Shown piece after piece: positions 7,490 through 12,407 of a DNA stretch of 12,407 nucleotides. The translations under genes and the position numbers were made by a program. Under the pieces are notes generated by a model. That model saw nothing but the letters and a program-made list of their open reading frames with translations. It was not told the DNA's origin and did not search any database. Origin of the DNA: Bacillota bacterium (GTDB taxonomy: Bacteria > Bacillota > Clostridia > Christensenellales > Aristaeellaceae); assembly GCA_023398575.1 (NCBI GenBank), contig JAEWSC010000097.1:1-12407 (forward strand). The letters run 5' to 3'. Numbering within the stretch: the stretch's first letter is position 1; each line of letters opens with the position of its first letter.

Positions 7490-8542
7490 TCACAATGAAT
7501 CGTTTACAAGCATGATCTTGCCATGAACCTGGGATGCGTCCTTATAGAGCGCAAATGCTTCCTTAACGCGGCTTAGGGGATAGGTACGGTAGATGAAGCC
7601 GGGATCAAATTTCAATTCACCTGTTTTAAAATAATGGGCGGTCCATTCCCACTCACGCCCAGGGAAGGGGGCAGAGTAGCTCATCCAGCTGCCGGTCAAA
7701 TGAAACTCCTTGCGGTTCATGTTTTCCCATTGTTTGGGCGTAAAGGTCAAATCTGTGTGCGGCGTGCCGATAAAGCAGACGCTGGCTTTGTTGGCGGCCA
7801 GGTCAAAAGCCATACGCATGGTAATGGGGTTGCCAGCGGTTTCAAACACATTTTGGTATCCTTGTCCGTTGGTCAGAGCCATGGCTTTTGCCATGAATCC
7901 ATCTTCACGTGTGTTTACTGCTTCATCTGCTCTCATGCGCTTTGCAAGCGCCAAGCGGCCATCGTCTATATCGAAGGCAACAATTTTTTTTGCCCCAAAG
8001 ATTTTCGCCCACTGCAGGGTGAATATGCCAATGGTGCCGCACCCTAAAATGGCCACCGTACCACCGCCCTTATAGTCCGCCTGCAAAAGACCGTGGATCG
8101 CCACGGTGGAAGGCTCGAACATGGCAGCCTGCTCATAAGGGATGGAAGGATCATACTTCACCGCATTTTGGGCAGGGATTACCACATACTCGGCAAAGCT
8201 GCCCTGTTGGCGGCTGCCGATAAAGCTATAATGCTTGCACAGTGCAAAGTTCCCCTGCTGGCAGTCGCCGCATTGCATGCAGGGCACCAGCGGCGCACCG
8301 CTCACCGTATCACCTGCGATAAGGCCTTTAACACCTTCACCTACTTCCACCACATCGCCGCTAAACTCATGGCCCAGAACAACGGGGTAAAAGTGTGCTC
8401 CGTTGTGTAGGACGCGGGGCACATCACTGCCGCAGATACCCGTGGCGCGAATCCTGATTTTGACCATACCGGGCTTCACAACCGGCGTTTCCCAGTCGTC
8501 ATAACGTATATCCTCATTGCCGTACAGCACCGCAGCTTTCAT
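7490..8542 (-). CDS. Zinc-dependent polyol dehydrogenase, galactitol-1-phosphate dehydrogenase (GatD)-like
   Basis: This 350-residue medium-chain dehydrogenase probably oxidises a polyol (or polyol phosphate) to a ketose using NAD. Catalytic zinc ligands are visible as Cys37 (GICGSD), His58-Glu59 (LGHEF) and Glu143. A structural zinc set is complete at Cys88, Cys91, Cys94 and Cys102. The Rossmann motif GCGTIG (167-172) and Asp191 at the end of the second strand favour NAD over NADP. GSDVPRVLHNGAHFYPVVLG, FIGSRQQGSFAEY and GSWMSYSAPFPGREWEW match what I remember of E. coli GatD closely. GAAGGAG precedes the ATG, and the gene follows the kinase after 22 bases. GatD itself works on a PTS-made phosphate. 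Here uptake is by an ABC importer, so a free alditol substrate is likely (inference). Confidence 0.9.
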   Translation of the reverse strand: MKAAVLYGNEDIRYDDWETPVVKPGMVKIRIRATGICGSDVPRVLHNGAHFYPVVLGHEFSGDVVEVGEGVKGLIAGDTVSGAPLVPCMQCGDCQQGNFALCKHYSFIGSRQQGSFAEYVVIPAQNAVKYDPSIPYEQAAMFEPSTVAIHGLLQADYKGGGTVAILGCGTIGIFTLQWAKIFGAKKIVAFDIDDGRLALAKRMRADEAVNTREDGFMAKAMALTNGQGYQNVFETAGNPITMRMAFDLAANKASVCFIGTPHTDLTFTPKQWENMNRKEFHLTGSWMSYSAPFPGREWEWTAHYFKTGELKFDPGFIYRTYPLSRVKEAFALYKDASQVHGKIMLVNDSL

Positions 8543-8564
8543 TCAAGGCTCCTTCTTTCTATCA

Positions 8565-10040
8565 TTATTGCATCATATGCTTCAGGCTCTCGTACAAAGC
8601 CCGGTACTTTTGATACCCTTCGTCGTAGACTTCTTTTTGCGCCTTGTTCGGTTCATGGTTACGACGGACGGCAATGGTCTTTTGCACCGCTTGCGCAAAG
8701 CTGCCATATACGCCTGTACCAACCCCAGCCAATATCGCGGCCCCCAGTGTTGTCGCTGTATCACTTGCCGGAACCTCGATGCCCTTACCCGTCACATCTG
8801 CTTTGATCTGTGTCCAAACCTGACTGTTTGCGCTGCCACCCATGGCCCGCATGGTTTTGACTTCGGCCCCCGCCTCTGCTGCTGCTTCCAGGTTGTGCCG
8901 CAGGGCATAGGCCACACCCTCCATACAGGCGCGGATCATATGAGAGCGGGTTTTGGCATAATTCAGGCCGAAGAACACGCCGCATGCATTGGGGTTCCAG
9001 ATGGGGCTACGTTCGCCTGCCATGTAGGGCAGAAAGAGTACGCCCTCACTTCCGGCAGGTACACTGGCTGCAAGACGGCTCATCTCCTCAAAGCTGAGGT
9101 CAGGGCATGAGGTTTCCCGCAACCATTTCAGTGCACCGCCGCCGCCGGTGGTGCCACCTTGTAACAGCCAGTGCCCTGGAACAACATGCTGGCCTAGAAT
9201 CAGCCGCATATCAGCCGCATAGGTATCCACACAAATGCTCATGCCGCCGGCCTGACCGCCCTGCTCCTGGGTTTGGCCGGGCTCCGTTACACCGGCGCCC
9301 AATGTGCCGCAGGCCGCATCGAGCCCGCCGGCCACCACGGGCGTTCCGACAGCAAGGCCAGTAAGCCTAGCCGCCTCATCATTCACGCCGCCCACCACCT
9401 GATGACAGGAAAACAAGGGCGGCAGCAGTGAACGCCTGACGCCAAGACGCTCACACATGGCGTCATCCCACTGGCCGTGGCGCATGTCAAAAAAGTGACA
9501 GCCATACCCTTGGGACAAGTCATGGGAAAGAGCGCCCGTCAAACGGTAGACAATAAAGCTGTTGGATTGTAGAATCACACTTGCCTTTTGGTACACATCA
9601 GGCAGGTGCTGTTTGTACCACAGAATCTTTGGGAGCGTATAGCTGGGCTGCAGCGGATTTCCGCAAAGGGCAAACAGTTCTTCTTCCGGAATATCGCGTT
9701 TTACCGCATCGCAAATATCCCTTGCCCTGGTATCCGTCCAGATGGGATTGGGGCACAGCACATGACCGCTTGTATCCATGGCAATGGCCGACCAGCTTTG
9801 TCCATCCACGCCGATTCCGGCGATTTGCTTGGGATCGATGCCACTGTTGGACAGTACATCTCGAATGACTTTGATAACTGTCTGCCACCATAGTTCAGGG
9901 TCCTGCTCCGCCCAGCCCGGGTGTGGATACTGTACCGTATACTCACCGGTAACCTGGGCTGCAACGCTGCCATCCTCGTGAAATAAGGCTGCTTTGCAGG
10001 CTGAGGTGCCGATGTCAATGCCCAGTAAATATGTGCTCAT
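8565..10040 (-). CDS. FGGY-family carbohydrate kinase (ketose kinase, xylulokinase-like)
   Basis: This 491-residue cytosolic ATP-dependent sugar kinase has the normal FGGY length. The N-terminal half opens with LGIDIGTSACKAALF (phosphate-binding loop), then EQDPELWW, and carries VDGQSWSAIAMD where xylulokinases usually have a GQMHG-type motif, followed by WTDTRA. The catalytic base is Asp241 in GGLDAACGTLGAG. The C-terminal half has GERSPIWNPNACGVFFGL and the adenine-binding MGGSANSQVW with DTATTLGAA. A glycine-rich stretch, EQGGQAGGMSI (259-269), marks a subgroup that differs from classic XylB. The natural substrate is probably a ketose made by the neighbouring dehydrogenase, and the phosphorylated carbon cannot be told from sequence. 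The ATG lies 9 bases past the aldolase stop, with a weak GAGGT ribosome binding site. Confidence 0.9.
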   Translation of the reverse strand: MSTYLLGIDIGTSACKAALFHEDGSVAAQVTGEYTVQYPHPGWAEQDPELWWQTVIKVIRDVLSNSGIDPKQIAGIGVDGQSWSAIAMDTSGHVLCPNPIWTDTRARDICDAVKRDIPEEELFALCGNPLQPSYTLPKILWYKQHLPDVYQKASVILQSNSFIVYRLTGALSHDLSQGYGCHFFDMRHGQWDDAMCERLGVRRSLLPPLFSCHQVVGGVNDEAARLTGLAVGTPVVAGGLDAACGTLGAGVTEPGQTQEQGGQAGGMSICVDTYAADMRLILGQHVVPGHWLLQGGTTGGGGALKWLRETSCPDLSFEEMSRLAASVPAGSEGVLFLPYMAGERSPIWNPNACGVFFGLNYAKTRSHMIRACMEGVAYALRHNLEAAAEAGAEVKTMRAMGGSANSQVWTQIKADVTGKGIEVPASDTATTLGAAILAGVGTGVYGSFAQAVQKTIAVRRNHEPNKAQKEVYDEGYQKYRALYESLKHMMQ

Positions 10041-10049
10041 TTAGTAACC

Positions 10050-10889
10050 TCACGCCTTGCCGGCACTTTGGCATAAACGGATTCTGTCGCACACCAGGGC
10101 TTTGACGGCCTCCCGGCCACTGCCCAGGTATCTTTTGGGGTCAAAGGCGTCAGGCTTTTCTGCCATTGCTTTTTTAACACCCTCCGTAAACGCAATGCGC
10201 AATTCTGTGGCGTAATTCACCTTGCATATACCTCGCGCAATGCAAGCGCTTACCTGGTCGTGGGGCACGCCACTGGTGCCGTGCAGAACAAGCGGAATAT
10301 CCACCACCTTACGGATTTCGCTCAAACGGTCAAGATCCAGTTTGGGAATACCCTTGTAAATCCCATGGGCCGTGCCAATGGCTACTGCAAAGCTTTGTAT
10401 GCCGGTGCGTTTCACAAAATCGGCCGCTTGAGCAGGATCGGTGTACTGAGCCTGGGCCTCGTGCCCATCTTCTTTCCCGCCTACTGTTCCCAGCTCTGCC
10501 TCTACCGGAATCTCCCCGGCCATTTCCACAACGCGACGTGTTAGCGTAACGTTACCATCATAAGGCAAAGTTGATCCGTCAATCATCAGGGAGGTATATC
10601 CTTCCTGCATGCATTCCCTGGCAAGTTCATAGCTGTTGCCGTGATCCAGATGCAGCGCCACTGGTACTTTAGCGGCTGCCGCCAGGCGGCTGACCATGCC
10701 GGCATAGCAAATGGGCGGCGCATACTTCAGTGTACCGGCCGTGGTCTGCACGATCACCGGAGAATTCATATCTTCAGCCGCACTGATAATCGCTTGCACC
10801 ATTTCCATATTCTCGGCGTTAAATGCCCCAATGGCATACCCTCCCGCCTGGGCAGCAGTTAGCATGGCGTGTGTAGTAACATAAGGCAT
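10050..10889 (-). CDS. Class II ketose-(bis)phosphate aldolase, GatY/KbaY/FbaA-like
   Basis: This 279-residue zinc aldolase splits a ketose phosphate into dihydroxyacetone phosphate plus an aldehyde. Visible residues are catalytic Asp82 and zinc ligand His83 (LHLDHG), Glu132 and Glu140 in the AELGTVGGKEDG region, zinc ligands His175 (GTAHGIYKG) and His203 (LHGTSG), and Asn225 in KVNYATELR, which binds substrate. Its length and motifs fit the tagatose/fructose-bisphosphate aldolase group, and it resembles GatY/KbaY at least as well as FbaA. It is the promoter-proximal gene of the catabolic operon. GGAGG lies 9 bases before the chosen ATG; another ATG four bases further up is out of frame. Linked to a kinase and a polyol dehydrogenase, it likely acts on the ketose phosphate they produce rather than in general glycolysis (inference). 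Confidence 0.92.
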   Translation of the reverse strand: MPYVTTHAMLTAAQAGGYAIGAFNAENMEMVQAIISAAEDMNSPVIVQTTAGTLKYAPPICYAGMVSRLAAAAKVPVALHLDHGNSYELARECMQEGYTSLMIDGSTLPYDGNVTLTRRVVEMAGEIPVEAELGTVGGKEDGHEAQAQYTDPAQAADFVKRTGIQSFAVAIGTAHGIYKGIPKLDLDRLSEIRKVVDIPLVLHGTSGVPHDQVSACIARGICKVNYATELRIAFTEGVKKAMAEKPDAFDPKRYLGSGREAVKALVCDRIRLCQSAGKA

Positions 10890-10906
10890 CCATTAATTCC
10901 TCCGGT

Positions 10907-10919
10907 CGTAACGTTTCGT
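10907..10919 (-). promoter_or_regulatory. Putative LacI-family operator C in front of the aldolase operon
   Basis: CGTAACGTTTCG (10907-10918) is a palindrome with one mismatched pair and contains CGAAACGTT on the minus strand. Its centre is about 15 bases past the -10 hexamer of the aldolase promoter, just before the Shine-Dalgarno sequence, which is a typical place for a repressor. Confidence 0.75.
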
Positions 10920-10927
10920 ATATTGTA

Positions 10928-10957
10928 ATTATATGCTGTTTACATATAAATTGTCAA
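10928..10957 (-). promoter_or_regulatory. Consensus sigma-A promoter of the catabolic operon
   Basis: On the minus strand a perfect TTGACA (10957-10952) and a perfect TATAAT (10933-10928) are separated by 18 bases. Transcription should start near 10921, about 30 bases before the aldolase ATG. Such a strong promoter on sugar genes implies tight repression, which fits the operators around it. Confidence 0.85.
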
Positions 10958-10979
10958 GGTGAAATATCACACAACTTGA

Positions 10980-10989
10980 GCGAAACGTT
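10980..10989 (+). promoter_or_regulatory. Putative LacI-family operator D between the divergent promoters
   Basis: GCGAAACGTT lies upstream of the -35 boxes of both the aldolase promoter and the regulator promoter. Its centre is 74 bp from that of operator C, about seven helical turns, so both sites face the same side of the DNA. It could serve autoregulation or assist repression of the aldolase operon. Confidence 0.65.
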
Positions 10990-11001
10990 TTTACTATTCA
11001 A

Positions 11002-11030
11002 TTGTTCTTTGATGAGAGATTTGATATAAT
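11002..11030 (+). promoter_or_regulatory. Promoter of the LacI-family regulator gene
   Basis: TTGTTC (11002-11007, four of six -35 matches) is followed after 17 bases by a perfect TATAAT (11025-11030). The expected start near 11037 gives a short leader of about 20 bases that carries the GAGGAGG ribosome binding site. Confidence 0.7.
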
Positions 11031-11057
11031 ATGAATCAATGAAGAGGAGGTATAACA

Positions 11058-12068
11058 ATGGCCGCAACAATGAAGGATATTGCAAAGCAGACAGGGCTTG
11101 GCCTTGCAACAATATCCAAGTATCTAAACGGGGGACAAGTCCTTCCCGAAAACAAAAAGCTGATTGACGATGCCGTGAAAGACCTCCACTTTATACGTAA
11201 TGAATTTGCCAGAGGACTTAAGACAAGTCAAAGCCGTACCATTGGCGTAGTCATTCCTGAATTGAACAATGCCTTTATTACCTCCATTATTTCAACCATG
11301 GAAGATATTTTGCGCAGGCAGAATTATGCAGTCATCGTATGTGACTGCAGGTCAAATGCTGTACATGAAAAGGAAGCCGTTTCCTTTTTGGTGAACAAGC
11401 GGGTGGATGGGTTGATTAACATGCCAACCGATCCAAGCGGTGCGCATCTTGCTCCGGCATTGGCAATGGGCATCCCTGTTGTTTTGGTAGACCGTATGCT
11501 CAAGGCGCTGATGGGTAAAGTGAGTGCAGTGATTGTGGACAATGCAGATGCCGCTGAAAAAGCGACACGGCATTTGTTGGATTGCGGTCATACATCCGTT
11601 GCCATTATATTGGGGAATGAGTTTATCTATACAACGCAGAAACGGCGCGAGGGATACTTGGCTGCATTGAATGAGTGCGGAATAAACCTTCGTGAGGATT
11701 TGGTCATTTATAGTGACTACACCATGGAGGGGGGCTATAATGCCATGAAAAGGCTCCTATCCCTAGCCCCTCATCCTTCTGCAGTATTTGTGACAAATTA
11801 TGAAATGACGCTGGGTGCCATTATTGCCATCAATGAGGCGCAACTTAGCATTCCTTCGGATATAAGCTTCATCGGATTTGACAAGTTGGATTTGTTCGGG
11901 GCAATCTATCCTAATCTTACGCTTGTTAAACAGCCTCAAAGCGCTATTAGTGAATGTGTTGCAAAGCAGCTCTTAACGATGCTTTCCAATGATAAAGCGC
12001 CAACTCAAATGATTGTGCTCAGTGCACAATTGCATGAAGGCTCTTCGGTAAAAAATATCACTGCTTAA
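11058..12068 (+). CDS. LacI-family transcriptional regulator (probable local repressor)
   Basis: This 336-residue protein has the full LacI/GalR layout. Residues 4-25 form the helix-turn-helix (TMKDIAKQTGLGLATISKYL). The hinge helix is NEFARGLKT with Leu54, the residue that by family knowledge wedges into the central CpG of the operator. A two-lobe sugar-binding domain follows from TIGVVIPELNN to the end. GIPVVLVDR, HLLDCGHTSVAIILG, RREGYLAAL and DISFIGFDKLDLFGAIYPNLT are standard landmarks. There is no leucine-heptad tail for tetramers, so a dimer is expected. GAGGAGG seven bases before the first ATG selects that start. The gene diverges from the aldolase operon, and CGAAACGTT sites stand at both sugar operons, which supports a local repressor released by the substrate or a pathway intermediate. 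The inducer is not known. Confidence 0.93.
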   Translation: MAATMKDIAKQTGLGLATISKYLNGGQVLPENKKLIDDAVKDLHFIRNEFARGLKTSQSRTIGVVIPELNNAFITSIISTMEDILRRQNYAVIVCDCRSNAVHEKEAVSFLVNKRVDGLINMPTDPSGAHLAPALAMGIPVVLVDRMLKALMGKVSAVIVDNADAAEKATRHLLDCGHTSVAIILGNEFIYTTQKRREGYLAALNECGINLREDLVIYSDYTMEGGYNAMKRLLSLAPHPSAVFVTNYEMTLGAIIAINEAQLSIPSDISFIGFDKLDLFGAIYPNLTLVKQPQSAISECVAKQLLTMLSNDKAPTQMIVLSAQLHEGSSVKNITA

Positions 12069-12284
12069 CGTAATGGATTTGCATCTTGATGGTATCTGAA
12101 GATGGTTGATTTGTTCAGTAAGGGCAATTTCTTTCTTTTGGCCATTATGATGGTTTAATGTTCTCTACGAACATTTATTATCTGGAATGCGAGGGGTGTC
12201 ACGCTGCCCCTATATAGCACATTGCAAAAAAGCTGCCTACCCGAAGATGCGCTTAATAACGCGGATTTTCATGGTTGTACATAA
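12069..12284. other. Non-coding gap between the regulator and the collagen-like gene
   Basis: About 216 bases contain no convincing gene. There is a weak GGGG/CCCC hairpin at 12192-12211 without a T-run, so no clear terminator for the regulator. A 33-codon frame (12187-12288) without a ribosome binding site ends in TGA overlapping the ATG at 12285, and may be chance. Confidence 0.4.
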
Positions 12285-12407
12285 ATGACTGCCGCCACGG
12301 GCGCTATCGGTCCCACAGGCCCGACAGGTGACACTGGCCCCACGGGCGACACCGGCCCTACGGGTGACACAGGTCCTACTGGCCCTACGGGTGACACAGG
12401 TCCCACT
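12285..12407 (+). CDS. Collagen-like Gly-X-Thr repeat protein, 5' part (runs off the window)
   Basis: From the ATG at 12285 the frame is open to the right edge (41 codons) and reads MTAATGAIGPTGPTG followed by GDTGPT units. Glycine falls at every third residue without exception from residue 6 onward, the signature of a collagen-like triple helix. In Clostridia and Bacilli such GPT/GDT arrays belong to spore-surface (BclA-like) or cell-surface filament proteins. A stop codon (TAA) lies directly before the ATG in frame, no Shine-Dalgarno sequence is visible, and there is almost no N-terminal domain before the repeats, so the true start may differ or the front of the gene may be damaged. The DNA repeats in 18-base blocks and could change length by slippage. 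It has no evident link to the sugar locus. Confidence 0.65.
   Translation, partial: MTAATGAIGPTGPTGDTGPTGDTGPTGDTGPTGPTGDTGPT

Noticed and set aside
10544..10553. GTAACGTTAC palindrome inside the aldolase gene as a fifth operator
   Set aside because: It differs from the core word at one base and lies deep in coding sequence; chance occurrence is likely.
12192..12211. GGGG/CCCC hairpin after the regulator gene as a terminator
   Set aside because: The stem is only five strong pairs plus wobbles and no T-run follows on either strand.

Overview
The window looks like chromosomal DNA of a Gram-positive, Clostridia-type bacterium (inferred). The supporting signs are strong GGAGG-type ribosome binding sites, sigma-A-like promoters (TTGACA, TATAAT), intrinsic terminators with T-runs, and closest resemblance to clostridial sugar-uptake families. 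One sign does not fit neatly: the sugar-binding protein has a plain signal peptide without the usual lipoprotein cysteine.

Layout, left to right. (1) Positions 1-155 (+) hold the last 50 codons of a MalG-type (CUT1) sugar ABC permease. (2) Positions 306-1346 (-) encode a cytosolic CE1/esterase-D-like hydrolase with its own terminator at 211-248. A long perfect hairpin lies just upstream of it. (3) Positions about 1442-1691 (-) are a broken 3' remnant of an unrelated sugar-binding protein gene, frameshifted in an A6 run. (4) Positions 1829-5470 (-) are a complete CUT2 (ribose-type) sugar ABC importer in the order ATPase, permease, binding protein. It is driven from a good promoter at 5788-5816, ends at a strong hairpin at 1726-1763, and has a leader of about 310 nt. 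(5) Positions 6007-10889 (-) are a five-gene catabolic operon in the order class II aldolase, FGGY sugar kinase, GatD-like zinc polyol dehydrogenase, aldose-reductase-like aldo/keto reductase, FucU/RbsD-type mutarotase. It ends at a hairpin plus T5 at 5871-5898. (6) Positions 11058-12068 (+) encode a LacI-family regulator, divergent from the catabolic operon. (7) From 12285 to the right edge there is a collagen-like Gly-X-Thr coding array.

How the parts fit. The nine-base word CGAAACGTT occurs four times in non-coding DNA. Two copies flank the divergent aldolase/LacI promoters, and two lie in the promoter and leader of the importer. In both target operons one copy sits just downstream of a near-consensus promoter. 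The simplest reading is one regulon: the LacI-family protein represses both importer and catabolic genes until an inducer sugar appears. The enzyme set has no sugar isomerase. It suggests an oxidoreductive route: import, anomer exchange, aldose reduced to alditol, alditol oxidised to ketose, ketose phosphorylated, ketose phosphate cleaved by the aldolase to triose units. The substrate is not determined by the sequence; galactitol/tagatose-type or 6-deoxyhexose sugars are candidates because of the GatD-like, GatY-like and FucU-like members.
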